From: JAPLST01 sp964397565
Lineage (GTDB): Bacteria; Auribacterota; UBA3054; JAPLST01
Reading direction: 5' to 3'
NCBI GenBank assembly: GCA_964397565.1
Contig: CAYNJC010000006.1
Coordinates: 62,001 to 126,000 of the forward strand
DNA length: 64,000 nucleotides
The notes under the pieces are model-generated. The model was not told where the DNA came from. It was given only the letters and a program-made list of their open reading frames with translations, and did not search any database. Shown piece after piece: positions 26,284-34,629 of the stretch. The number at the start of each line of letters is the position of its first letter. Position 1 is the first letter of the stretch. The translations under genes and the position numbers were made by a program.

Positions 26284-28299
26284 TCAGTCACTCTTCCGAT
26301 AGTAAAGCAAGGCTGAATCAGGACGCTGGCGCAGGATCAAGGTTATGCCCTTTTCCATCAGCTCCCGGCCCGTATGGATCGTTTTTGCATCGTCATTATA
26401 ACTCTTGACTTCATAGTTGCTCGCCGGCTCAAGTCCTTTGAGCTTATAAACCCCGGTCTCGTGCGGTGTGTGCGGGCGCATGAACATTTGGACCATGCCG
26501 TCACCGGACTCCGGCACATTGAACTGCCACCCGATCCAGTCGGATTCGTTGCGCGAGAACGGCGTCAGCGCGTAATAGTCACCATACAGGCAGTGCGCGG
26601 TCTCACGCCATTCCTGCATCCAGGCCTTGAGCTTGTTGAAATCAAAGGACGCTTCGAACACATTCTCGGAGCCATGGAACGACAGCAACAAGGAACTGCG
26701 TTGGTAATACACATCGCTCTGATCACCGGGCCAGTTCATCGAACCAAAAAACGGCAGCCACTGGAAGAGCGTGTGATGGAAGCCGTGCTTGGTGGCAAGG
26801 TCGCCGTAGTTGTAGTCGGTCTTGTGCAGCGGCAGCGCGCGCCGGAGCGTCTCGAGGTCGTTGCGCCGCCCGCCCGACGCACAACTGTCAATGATGATGC
26901 CCGGATTGGCCGCCACAATCATATCCCACAAGCGCAAGTAGCCCGTGCAATAATGATTTTCGGTGATGCCCTGCCGGTCGGGCGCATCGTTGTGACGCCA
27001 GTAGTCCAGGGGATCGAAATTGAAATCCTGACGATACAGGTCAATGCCTTCGCTCTTGATCAAGGCGTTGATGCGCTGGGCCATCCATGCAACGACCGTC
27101 GGATCACTGAGGTTTAAGAGGCGCGTGTCGCGCCAGGCCGGGTGTTCACGCAACACGGCTTCGTCCGGGCTGCGCGGCAGCAGCATGTCGGCGTGTTCGT
27201 CAAACAACTCGGTGCCATGCCGGATGCGTTCGGGCTCGAACCACACCATGGTCTTGACCCCTTTGGCATGCACGTAGTCACTGATCGCACGCAAGCCGCG
27301 CGGGAACCGGGCATGGTCGGGCTTCCATGTGCCGGTATACGTCCAGTCGGCGTGGCCCTGCATGTCATACCAGCCGGCGTCCATCCACAAATAATCGAAG
27401 GCGATTCCATGATCCAAAAACAAATCGGCGTAGGCAATCTGGTTTGCCTCATTGGCATTGACCATTTCATTCAGGAACTTGCCACTATAGTTTGCATAAA
27501 ACGGTTGAATGAGATGCCCGTCGACCCGCGGGATGTTGAATTCCAGAAACCAGCGCCGCCACATGTTCACACTGCGGTCATAGTCCGTGCCGTCATAGAA
27601 CAGCAGCACCGGCATCGGCGTGCGGATCTCCTCGCCGGGCAGGAGTCGCAAATGCGTCAATGCCTGTCCGCCTTTGACGCGCACCCCGTTTTCCTCGCAC
27701 GCGAACGTCGTCTCCCACTGCCCTTGCCAGCTCAACACAAAAATGATCCCGCGGTCGTTGCCCTGCAACTTGTAGTAGGGCATTGCCAGGTTGGTCGGGC
27801 GCCCGCCGTACGGATGAAATGTCACCGGTTCAGTACCGACAAAATAGTGCTCCAGCGGCAGATAACTGTCGGGCGTGCAAAAGTCGCCTTTAAAATGGTA
27901 GAGCTTCATGGTGCGGCGGCACTGGACCTGCTCGTCTTCATCAAACAGCAGAGTGTCTATGCCCCTGATGTTCTCGATGATGGGCGTGGCGGCCTGGCCG
28001 GTGTTCTTCAACCAGACGGTCCATTCGAGCTGCGGGAATTTGGTGTTCTGCACGGCGATGCAGCGAATGAGCAGGTGCGTGGCCGGATCCAGATAGGTGA
28101 TCTCATATTGCACGCGATCGGCATCCACCACGCGGCGTTTGATCTCATTTTGCCACCGGGGAACCAGATCCTTCGACGCGGTGCCGCCGTAGACAAAAGA
28201 AAACGGCGGAACGGCCGCCTCTAGTAGATTGGCTTTCAACCAGGCCACTGCGCGGTCACGTTCAGTCTGGGTAATCGGAAAGCACTTCATATCATTCAT
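26284..28299 (-). CDS. GH36 alpha-galactosidase
   Basis: A 671-aa cytosolic retaining glycosidase. An N-terminal beta-supersandwich (about 1-290) precedes a (beta/alpha)8 barrel. Key motifs are FDYLWMDAGWYD, TMVWFEPERI, nucleophile D425 in YRQDFNFDPLDYW and acid/base D481 in SCASGGRRNDLE; the C-terminal anti-parallel domain ends near 671. It would release terminal alpha-galactosyl (or N-acetylgalactosaminyl, in some GH36 members) residues. It follows the DUF1835 gene on the same strand and is followed by a small gene and a sugar isomerase-type gene, suggesting a small catabolic unit. Confidence 0.92.
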   Translation of the reverse strand: MNDMKCFPITQTERDRAVAWLKANLLEAAVPPFSFVYGGTASKDLVPRWQNEIKRRVVDADRVQYEITYLDPATHLLIRCIAVQNTKFPQLEWTVWLKNTGQAATPIIENIRGIDTLLFDEDEQVQCRRTMKLYHFKGDFCTPDSYLPLEHYFVGTEPVTFHPYGGRPTNLAMPYYKLQGNDRGIIFVLSWQGQWETTFACEENGVRVKGGQALTHLRLLPGEEIRTPMPVLLFYDGTDYDRSVNMWRRWFLEFNIPRVDGHLIQPFYANYSGKFLNEMVNANEANQIAYADLFLDHGIAFDYLWMDAGWYDMQGHADWTYTGTWKPDHARFPRGLRAISDYVHAKGVKTMVWFEPERIRHGTELFDEHADMLLPRSPDEAVLREHPAWRDTRLLNLSDPTVVAWMAQRINALIKSEGIDLYRQDFNFDPLDYWRHNDAPDRQGITENHYCTGYLRLWDMIVAANPGIIIDSCASGGRRNDLETLRRALPLHKTDYNYGDLATKHGFHHTLFQWLPFFGSMNWPGDQSDVYYQRSSLLLSFHGSENVFEASFDFNKLKAWMQEWRETAHCLYGDYYALTPFSRNESDWIGWQFNVPESGDGMVQMFMRPHTPHETGVYKLKGLEPASNYEVKSYNDDAKTIHTGRELMEKGITLILRQRPDSALLYYRKSD

Positions 28300-28368
28300 G
28301 ATGTACTGCCTCCTGCCAGTTGTAGTCAGTTTTTGTTGCCAGCTAACGGGGTTGGATCGGGCGCGCGG

Positions 28369-29262
28369 TCAAACGTCGCCTGCATCCGGCTTGTTCGGCA
28401 GGCCGGTAATGGTGAAGAGGTTCAGATCAGCCATGCCATCCCATTGCGGCAATCGTGGCGTCGGTCCGTCGATCCGCACGAGCGGTGGCTGGCGGTTCGC
28501 CAATGCGTTGATCTTCGCCCACAGGGTCGTGTCTCCCCAGAACTGCGGATGCGTATCCTTTGCAGACACCGTCGAGAAAATCTTGCGGGGTGTCTCTACT
28601 CCTGCGCGCAGGGCCTCCAGCACAAGCCGCTCGAGTCGTCCCAATCCGCTTTGTGCATCCGGCGTTTCTTGGAGCCACCGCGCGACGGCGGCGGGAACCC
28701 ATGGCAAGGGTGCGTCACGGCACGCCGCCAGTTCATCGAACGCCACCCTGTCCTGCAGCGCGAATGCGTGATCCACCCGCTCGGCAAAGGAAAACATGGC
28801 ATCTGTTACAGGGCGATGCCGATCATACAAGGATGCCAACTGCGCGGGCCGAAGCTGACCAAGCCCGTCGAACGGCTCGATGCCGGGAAATGCGTCAACA
28901 CAAAGCAGGTCGGCGTTCTGACATACCTGGAGCCGCAGGCAGGCAAGAATGTGCGCGAGCATGGATTGATCGAACAGGCACGCATCGAACCAGAGCACAA
29001 GTCGCTCATATTCTGGCGCCGTCTTGAGCTGGCAATACTGGCTCCGCAATGTCTTAAGAACGAGCTCCTTGCTCAACCCACCGCCGGTGGTCTGCTCAAG
29101 AAATCGTGCGCGGGCACGGAGGATGTCATCGTCCGGCCATCCCGGTCTCCGAGGGCCTTCGTAAAGGATGTCATGCCAGACAAATACTTCACCGGGAATG
29201 CCGGACTTCGCAAGACTGCTTCCTGCGATGTCTCCGCTGGTGATATGAAGGACACTTCTCAT
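28369..29262 (-). CDS. DUF1835-family protein
   Basis: A 297-aa protein whose N-terminus (VLHITSGDIAGSSLAKSGI then GEVFVWHDILYEGP) matches DUF1835. The middle has LVLWFDACLFDQSMLAHILA, and the C-terminal part contains a DUF3658-like winged-helix region. Function is unknown; these proteins are frequent in accessory DNA. The ATG lies about 14 nt past the attC-like element, exactly where a gene cassette would start. GH36 follows after 69 bp. Confidence 0.8.
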   Translation of the reverse strand: MRSVLHITSGDIAGSSLAKSGIPGEVFVWHDILYEGPRRPGWPDDDILRARARFLEQTTGGGLSKELVLKTLRSQYCQLKTAPEYERLVLWFDACLFDQSMLAHILACLRLQVCQNADLLCVDAFPGIEPFDGLGQLRPAQLASLYDRHRPVTDAMFSFAERVDHAFALQDRVAFDELAACRDAPLPWVPAAVARWLQETPDAQSGLGRLERLVLEALRAGVETPRKIFSTVSAKDTHPQFWGDTTLWAKINALANRQPPLVRIDGPTPRLPQWDGMADLNLFTITGLPNKPDAGDV

Positions 29263-29276
29263 GAAATTGTTTTCCT

Positions 29277-29342
29277 GCCGAACGGCAGCGTTGAGGCTGA
29301 GCCAACCGCAGGTTGGCGATAGCCTCCAACGCCTTGTTCGGC
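29277..29342 (-). other. attC-like recombination site
   Basis: Read on the minus strand: R''-like GCCGAAC, then GGCGTTGGAGGCT, an inner hairpin GCCAACCTGCGGTTGGC, then AGCCTCAACGC and R'-like GTTCGGC. The two long arms pair except for one extra G in the first arm, the extra-helical base that sets attC orientation. It begins 1 nt after the TAA of the upstream gene and ends about 14 nt before the next ATG, as in integron cassettes. R boxes deviate by one base from RYYYAAC/GTTRRRY. Confidence 0.55.
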
Positions 29343-29343
29343 A

Positions 29344-29853
29344 TTAGCTTTCATTTGCCACCACGTATATACGATCATTGATCTTCCGCACATGAAATCC
29401 CTTGGGGCTATGATGCGGTGGCACGGCATAGATAATGATCGCGTGGCGCATGTGCGCCCAGTCAATGACGATCTGATCGGGCGAATCCAAGTGCCCTTGG
29501 CGGAGAACGAGTTCGGGATCCAATCGTGAGTACGTGCCTCCGAGCTGACGATATTGGGCAGGGAGCCTCTCTATCGGAATTGAACGTCCGCCCATGAAAG
29601 CTTCCGGGAGGTTTGTCGCAATGGGGGTGAACTCGGCCATTAGGGCATCTGCCAAGTTTGTGAGATCCTTTTCCCAGCCGGACGAACGAATCTTTTCTGC
29701 TGCATCATTGACACGCTGTGTCGCAGCGGGCTCACCGAGACACCATCTGACAATGCGACCGGGAATCGTCCTTCGCGCTGATGGGATCACCGCAAACGCG
29801 ACAACAACGCCCACCCCCATCAGAAGCGTGAGTATAACCCAAGTGTTTCTCAT
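29344..29853 (-). CDS. membrane-anchored protein of unknown function
   Basis: A 169-aa protein with an N-terminal membrane anchor (WVILTLLMGVGVVVAFAVI) and a soluble domain with IDWAHMRHAIIIYAVPPHH near the C-terminus. No family recognised. The stop is directly followed by the attC-like site, so gene plus site would form a cassette. The start at ATG 29853 leaves a 5' leader of about 90 nt from the promoter at 29948-29977; start choice is moderate because no strong binding site is seen. Confidence 0.6.
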   Translation of the reverse strand: MRNTWVILTLLMGVGVVVAFAVIPSARRTIPGRIVRWCLGEPAATQRVNDAAEKIRSSGWEKDLTNLADALMAEFTPIATNLPEAFMGGRSIPIERLPAQYRQLGGTYSRLDPELVLRQGHLDSPDQIVIDWAHMRHAIIIYAVPPHHSPKGFHVRKINDRIYVVANES

Positions 29854-29943
29854 GTTTCGTTCCGCCGAAATAGTTATTTCTGTGACACCATGTTGTATAA
29901 CGCAGCCTAAACAAATAGACTCGCACAAATGGATGTCTAATGT

Positions 29944-30008
29944 GGGCAGTGTACCAAAAAGGAGCGTCACGTGTCAACGAGAATGCACCCCTGGTTCTGG
30001 CGACTCAG
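29944..30008 (-). promoter_or_regulatory. promoter block, copy 1 of a duplicated upstream region
   Basis: TTGACA (29972-29977), 18-bp spacer and TACACT (29948-29953) on the minus strand. The stretch from GCCAGAACC through CGTTGAC to TACACTG is shared with 32421-32485. The remaining gap up to 30195 shows no gene. Confidence 0.7.
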
Positions 30009-30195
30009 AATAAGGTGGGAGCGGCTTCAGGCCGCGATTGACTGCCCGTGTCGCTATATTGCAGCAGTCAATAATTGTGCAGTCATTTGACTTGGCGAGT
30101 CGCCGGAACTGGACACGCCGAAGTCGCCGCGCGACGCAAACACCTCGCGTCAGCCACGCAGGTTCCGCGCCGACCGGACGCCATGATTGGACATG

Positions 30196-31194
30196 TCACG
30201 CTTTCCATACCGGATCTTTCCTAAACGCCGTCGCCAGTGTTGCTTTGCGTTCGTCGGGCAACCACGATGCCGCAATCGCCGTCAGAATTAGTCGGCAAAG
30301 CTCCGGCTTGGTCCAGCCACACTCCTGTTCCAACAGGCGATACTCACCGGCAAGGCTGGTCTGGAACATCTGCGGGTCGTCGGTATTCACCGTCACAACC
30401 ATGCCGGCGTCAAAGTACTGACGAATGGGGTGCTCACGCAGGCTTCCGACCACATTCGTGCGCACATTCGACAGGGGACACATCTCCAGAGGAATGCGGT
30501 GAGCGACAAGGTATTCCACCAGTTCAGGGTCTTGCCACGCGCTGGTCCCATGTCCAATGCGCTCTGCTTTAAGATCCCGAATGGCGTCCCAGATGCTTTG
30601 AGCACCCGCAGCTTCGCCGGCATGCGCATTGGTGTGGAATCCCATGGCGCGCGCTTTTTCGTAGAGCCGCTTGAATGGCGCGGGCGGAAAGGCATGCTCT
30701 GATCCGCCAATGCCGATGCCGACCACACCGAGCCCCTTGACTTCCTGCACCTGCGCCAGCGTTATCATTTCTGCTGCCGCGCCGTAGTCCCTGACCAAGT
30801 CCGCAATCAGGGCGATCTCGATCTCGGGGACGCGCGATAAGCCGGCCCGAACAGCCCGGGTCACTTCCTGTACGGCCAGCCCGCGACGAACAAAAAGCGA
30901 GGGCGAAAAAAAGACTTCCGCATAGCGGATGCGCTGTGCGGCCAGGTCGCGCGCCGTCAACTCGGCAATGTGCGTGAAGTCCTCATATTCACGCAGAAAC
31001 CGATTCTTCCACGACCAGGCTTCGATGAACTGCGGGAAATCGCGGTAGGCGAAGCGCTGGGCCAGCGCGGCGATGTCCGGCACGGACGGATCGCCGCCAT
31101 ATTTCTGGATCAGCGCAAACAACGCCGCCAGCGGTATGGCGCCCTCCAGATGGACGTGCAACTCGACCTTGGGAACGGTGTCATACCACGTCAT
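30196..31194 (-). CDS. adenosine deaminase family protein
   Basis: A 332-aa amidohydrolase. Zinc ligands H13 and H15 in ELHVHLEG, then NAHAGEA (H and catalytic E), RIGHGT, and the double Asp in TVNTDDPQMF are all present. Family members deaminate adenosine or related aminopurines; the replacement of the common HLDG by HLEG and LVRDYG context may indicate adenine or another aminohydrolase specificity, so the substrate stays open. ATG 31194 is preceded by AAGG; ATG 31218, 6 nt after the previous stop, is an alternative. It is third in the methyltransferase-membrane protein-deaminase operon. Confidence 0.88.
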   Translation of the reverse strand: MTWYDTVPKVELHVHLEGAIPLAALFALIQKYGGDPSVPDIAALAQRFAYRDFPQFIEAWSWKNRFLREYEDFTHIAELTARDLAAQRIRYAEVFFSPSLFVRRGLAVQEVTRAVRAGLSRVPEIEIALIADLVRDYGAAAEMITLAQVQEVKGLGVVGIGIGGSEHAFPPAPFKRLYEKARAMGFHTNAHAGEAAGAQSIWDAIRDLKAERIGHGTSAWQDPELVEYLVAHRIPLEMCPLSNVRTNVVGSLREHPIRQYFDAGMVVTVNTDDPQMFQTSLAGEYRLLEQECGWTKPELCRLILTAIAASWLPDERKATLATAFRKDPVWKA

Positions 31195-31224
31195 GCGCTT
31201 GCCTTGCCAGATAGCCATGTTGCG

Positions 31225-31620
31225 TCAGCTTGCGCCGCGCATCAAGTTGTGCCAGAGCGGCAAAAACAAAATTAAGATGAGTAAAATGAAACAGACGATG
31301 GCGAAGACCAGCGCCAGCGTGTTGATCAACAACCTTATACCACAACGACGGACAATGAACTCCTTCCCAACTAAAGCCAGCACAATGACACTGAAGGGAA
31401 TCAAATAGACCCAGCCTGGTGTCTGAAGCACCGCATCGGTGATCCACGGCAATGGTCTGTTTTGTTCGGCAAACATGATGCTGCATCGCGGCCTGGCAAA
31501 CCAAGTCACATAGGCAACCAAGGCAAACGCCACGACATTGAACACGAAGCAGACAATGTTCGCGCTGCGCATACATCCCGACGCACCACTAGCAGGAGTC
31601 TGTGACGTGTTGTTGCTCAT
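31225..31620 (-). CDS. small membrane protein, three helices
   Basis: A 131-aa protein with three transmembrane helices (NIVCFVFNVVAFALVAYVTW, GWVYLIPFSVIVLALVGKEF and a long C-terminal one). The loop FAEQNRPLPWITDAVL is of a type often seen in small inner-membrane proteins of unknown role. ATG lies 9 nt after the methyltransferase stop and the stop is 6 nt before an alternative deaminase start, so it is co-transcribed. Confidence 0.7.
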   Translation of the reverse strand: MSNNTSQTPASGASGCMRSANIVCFVFNVVAFALVAYVTWFARPRCSIMFAEQNRPLPWITDAVLQTPGWVYLIPFSVIVLALVGKEFIVRRCGIRLLINTLALVFAIVCFILLILILFLPLWHNLMRGAS

Positions 31621-31629
31621 TTGTTGCCT

Positions 31630-32391
31630 CTACCTCTTAACCAATGTGCGAAGTCCTCCTTGCCTTTTCGTTTTCACCAGACGCGCAAAATAGGTCGGGC
31701 CATCGCCACGGAAAAGATCGCCGATTTCCCAGCCTGTTCCCGCAACGATGCGCCTGAGTTCCGGTTCTGAAACAAATAGGTAATCAAACCACGGCGTGAC
31801 ATACTGCTTGTACCTGACACGGATGCGCAGCTGACCACCCATTCTGCCCCGGCGGCGATTGCGTTTGTGGTAAGCAAGATGACTTGGGTCTGTGGTCTTG
31901 TACGGATCGAGGATCTCAGCCAGGAGTTGCGCATCAGCACTGGTACAACTGGCCAGCTTCTTCAGCAGCCGCCTGGCGCCGTTGAAACTCCCGAACAAGC
32001 CGAAGTTGTTGCCCAGCATCAGGACGGTGTCGAACTTTCCATCCTTGGCGTTGAGTTGCGCGAGCGCCTTTACCCGCGCGTCCTTGATGCCGCGCAACCG
32101 GCACAGTTCCACGGCCGCAGGCGACACGTCGATGGCGGTTACACGCAACCCTTTGTTCTGGAGATACAGTGAATGTCGACCAGCACCGGCGCCAATGTCA
32201 AGGACGCGACCCTTGGCGCGCTGAACTGCCTGCTGTTCAGGTCGAGCCCATTTGGCGTAGCCGGCAAAGTACGTTTCCAAGGAGCGGTCGCTATCGACGT
32301 ACCCGTCATCGCGTTCAATCACCGCACAGCCGCCTCTGTGCAGATGCGTGTCCAGCAGGGCGCGACCAAAAGCATCTTGTTGTTGTCGCAT
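31630..32391 (-). CDS. class I SAM-dependent methyltransferase
   Basis: A 253-aa protein with the SAM-binding motif VLDIGAGAGRHSLYL, acidic loop ITAIDVSP-like (VTAIDVSPAAVELCR) and the later LMLGNNFGLFG block. Target is unknown. ATG 32391 follows GGAG at 6 nt (TTGGAGAAACT), which decides the start against an in-frame upstream ATG. First gene of the three-gene operon driven by the promoter at 32425-32453. Confidence 0.82.
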   Translation of the reverse strand: MRQQQDAFGRALLDTHLHRGGCAVIERDDGYVDSDRSLETYFAGYAKWARPEQQAVQRAKGRVLDIGAGAGRHSLYLQNKGLRVTAIDVSPAAVELCRLRGIKDARVKALAQLNAKDGKFDTVLMLGNNFGLFGSFNGARRLLKKLASCTSADAQLLAEILDPYKTTDPSHLAYHKRNRRRGRMGGQLRIRVRYKQYVTPWFDYLFVSEPELRRIVAGTGWEIGDLFRGDGPTYFARLVKTKRQGGLRTLVKR

Positions 32392-32420
32392 AGTTTCTCC
32401 AACCACTTACGGTTAGCGCG

Positions 32421-32485
32421 GCCAGTGTAACACAAATTTGCCCACAAGTCAACGAGAATTGACGCGCCGGTTCTGGCAACTGCCA
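32421..32485 (-). promoter_or_regulatory. promoter block, copy 2 of the duplicated upstream region
   Basis: TTGACT (32448-32453), 17-bp spacer, TACACT (32425-32430) on the minus strand, embedded in a roughly 60-bp block related to 29944-30008. Confidence 0.7.
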
Positions 32486-32518
32486 AAAAGCCACAAAGGC
32501 TGCACATCGGTGGCTAAT

Positions 32519-32655
32519 TGGGATGCCGCGTTCGCGGAACGCCGTTCCGCGGCTACATCTGCGCAGCGACCTCGATTTCTGCCCGTAGCCGCCGCACGGC
32601 GTGCGGCGTGCAGCACATCGCGCGGAACGCGTTCCACGGCTGCATGCCGGCACAC
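32519..32655. repeat. mosaic hairpin modules upstream of fumarase alpha
   Basis: Joined palindromes, for example GCGGAACGCCGTTCCGCGGC, GCCGCACGGCGTGCGGC and CGCGGAACGCGTTCCACG, separated by GTAGC/GCTGC boundaries. Same family as 24918-25090 and 42998-43200. No gene is visible in 32486-32690. Confidence 0.6.
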
Positions 32656-32690
32656 CGACGCACCGGCGTACTGACGCACCAATCCCCACC

Positions 32691-32718
32691 TTGATTGCAC
32701 AGGCCGATATGCTATAAT
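32691..32718 (+). promoter_or_regulatory. promoter giving a leaderless fumarase alpha mRNA
   Basis: TTGATT (32691-32696), 16-bp spacer, TGC-TATAAT (32713-32718). The ATG at 32726 is 7 nt past the box, at the expected transcription start. Confidence 0.7.
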
Positions 32719-32725
32719 GGCCGAC

Positions 32726-33568
32726 ATGAAAACCGTGCATGTAGACCAAATTCGCGAAACAGTCGCGGCGTTGCTCGAAGACGCCTGCATCAATCTGCCG
32801 GCGGATGTTGAAGAAGCCGTGCGCGCCGCAGGCGAACGCGAGACCCAGCCGCGTGCCCGGCACATTCTCGAGGTCGTGCTGGAAAACGCCGCGTTGGCGC
32901 GTCGCGATCGCATTCCCATCTGTCAGGACACCGGTGTAACTAATGTCTTTGTCGAACTCGGCGCCGACGTGCGCATCACCGGTGGCCTGCTCGGCGATGC
33001 GATCAACGACGGCATTCGCGAGGGTACGCGCCACGGCTACTTGCGCTGTTCGATCGTCAATGACCCGTTGCGGCGCGTGAACACGGGCGATAACGCGCCC
33101 GGCGTGATTGTCGTGCAGCCGGTCGCCGGCGAGCTGCTGCGCATCACGGTCTGTCCCAAAGGCGCGGGCTGCGAGAACATGAGTCGCATCAGCATGTTGC
33201 GCCCGGCCGACGGGCGCGACGGCATCACGCAGTTTGTTCTTGACACAGTCAGCGCCGGCGGTGCGAATCCATGTCCGCCGGTGATTGTCGGCATCGGCAT
33301 TGGCGGCGATTTCGCGCAAGCGCCGTTGCTGGCAAAGAAAGCGCTGCTGCGCACGATTGGCGCGCGTAATCCCGATCCACTCTATGCCGACTACGAAGCC
33401 GAGTTGCTCTTGGCAATCAATGCGTTGGGGCTTGGACCACAGGCACTGGGCGGGCTGGCCACCGCGCTGGAGGTGTTCATCGAGACTGCGCCGTGTCACA
33501 TCGCCAGCTTGCCGGTTGCCGTCTGTCTGAGTTGCCACGCCACGCGCCACACGTCGGCAACGCTGTAA
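32726..33568 (+). CDS. fumarate hydratase class I, alpha subunit (TtdA/FumA-N type)
   Basis: A 280-aa subunit of an oxygen-sensitive [4Fe-4S] fumarase or related hydro-lyase. Cluster cysteines are C66 (PICQDTG), C149 (GAGCENMS) and C183 (NPCPP); GIGGDFAQAP and GLGPQALGG follow the family. It needs a beta subunit, which lies 18 kb away at 50878-51429, not next to it. ATG 32726 was chosen over ATG 32717 because the latter overlaps the region between the -10 box and +1. No Shine-Dalgarno is present, consistent with a leaderless message. Confidence 0.9.
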   Translation: MKTVHVDQIRETVAALLEDACINLPADVEEAVRAAGERETQPRARHILEVVLENAALARRDRIPICQDTGVTNVFVELGADVRITGGLLGDAINDGIREGTRHGYLRCSIVNDPLRRVNTGDNAPGVIVVQPVAGELLRITVCPKGAGCENMSRISMLRPADGRDGITQFVLDTVSAGGANPCPPVIVGIGIGGDFAQAPLLAKKALLRTIGARNPDPLYADYEAELLLAINALGLGPQALGGLATALEVFIETAPCHIASLPVAVCLSCHATRHTSATL

Positions 33569-33588
33569 GTCCAGACAAGAAGAATAGT

Positions 33589-33690
33589 ACAAGGAGTAAA
33601 AGAGTCAAGGAGCAAACAGCATTCTTTGTTGTTTGCAGACGACAGAAAATGTTGATTGTGGCAACTCGTTTACTCTTTTACTCCTTGTTC
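33589..33690. repeat. AGTAAA-type inverted repeat between convergent genes
   Basis: Left arm ACAAGGAGTAAAAGAGT (33589 on) is matched by ACTCTTTTACTCCTTGT (ending near 33690) on the right. The core has TTTGCAGACGACAGAAAATG, also seen in shortened form near 46590. The right arm supplies the final codons and stop of the epimerase gene. Confidence 0.7.
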
Positions 33691-34619
33691 GTTTTCTGAA
33701 ATGCTTGTACGGTGTGTGCCAGGCCTTCGCGGAAGGAAAAGCGCGGCGTGTAGCCCAGCAGCTCCTTGGCGCGCGTGTTGTCAGCCAGCGAATGTTGCAC
33801 ATCGCCGGCGCGCGGCGGACCGAACTGCGGTGCGATAGTAGTACCCAACAACTCGTTCAGCATCGCCACGAGGTCGCATAAGGTAATGCTCTCGCCGCAC
33901 GCGGCATTCATTGCGTGGCCTGCGGCGGCCGGCGCGGCGCAGGCCAGCAAATTGGCGTGGACGACATTTTTGACGAAGGTGAAATCGCGCGTCTGCGTGC
34001 CGTCGCCGTGAATCAGGGGTTGTTCGCCGCGCGTCAGTTTGCGCAAAAAAATCGGAATAACCGCGGCATACGGCGAATCGGGGTCCTGACGCGGACCGAA
34101 GACATTGAAGTAGCGCAGCGCCACGGTTTCGAGACCGTAGACGCGGTGAAACACGCCGCAGTATTGTTCTGCCGCCAGCTTTGAGACCGCATAGGGCGAG
34201 GCCGGCGCGGGCGTCAAGCCTTCATGCTTGGGCGAGACCGGCACATTGCCGTAGACCGACGACGAGCTGGCATAGACGACGCGCCGCACGCCTGCCTCTT
34301 TGGCCGCCCACAAGACATTGAGCGTGCCATCGACATTGACGGCGTTCGAGGTCAACGGGTCCTGGACCGAGCGCGGCACAGACGGCAACGCGGCTTGATG
34401 CAGTACGAACTGCACATCGCGCATTGCCGCCTGCACCGTCGCCAGGTCGCGGATATCGCCCGTGACAATTTCTATCTGGTCAACCCACGCCGTGAGGTTG
34501 GCGCGATTGCCCGTTGAGAAATTGTCAAGCACACGCACCTGCTCGCCGCGCGCGACCAGTTCTTCCACCAAATGCGAGCCGATGAAGCCCGCGCCGCCGG
34601 TGACCAGGTAGCGTGCCAT
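33678..34619 (-). CDS. NAD-dependent sugar-nucleotide epimerase (WbpP/GalE-like)
   Basis: A 313-aa extended SDR enzyme. The Rossmann motif GGAGFIGS is at residues 8-15, the catalytic Ser in SSSSVYG and the pair Tyr-x3-Lys in YAVSK are present, then RYFNVFGPRQDP, typical of UDP-GlcNAc/UDP-Glc 4-epimerases. It probably supplies a sugar nucleotide for surface polysaccharide. Start is 10 nt after the cyclophilin stop in the recN-cyclophilin-epimerase operon. Its last codons (KTNKE) derive from the repeat arm. Confidence 0.88.
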   Translation of the reverse strand: MARYLVTGGAGFIGSHLVEELVARGEQVRVLDNFSTGNRANLTAWVDQIEIVTGDIRDLATVQAAMRDVQFVLHQAALPSVPRSVQDPLTSNAVNVDGTLNVLWAAKEAGVRRVVYASSSSVYGNVPVSPKHEGLTPAPASPYAVSKLAAEQYCGVFHRVYGLETVALRYFNVFGPRQDPDSPYAAVIPIFLRKLTRGEQPLIHGDGTQTRDFTFVKNVVHANLLACAAPAAAGHAMNAACGESITLCDLVAMLNELLGTTIAPQFGPPRAGDVQHSLADNTRAKELLGYTPRFSFREGLAHTVQAFQKTNKE

Positions 34620-34629
34620 GGCGTGTCGC

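Noticed and set aside
28300..28368. Second attC site after the DUF1835 gene
   Set aside because: Only a GTTAGC-like fragment is present, without a matching partner box or paired arms.
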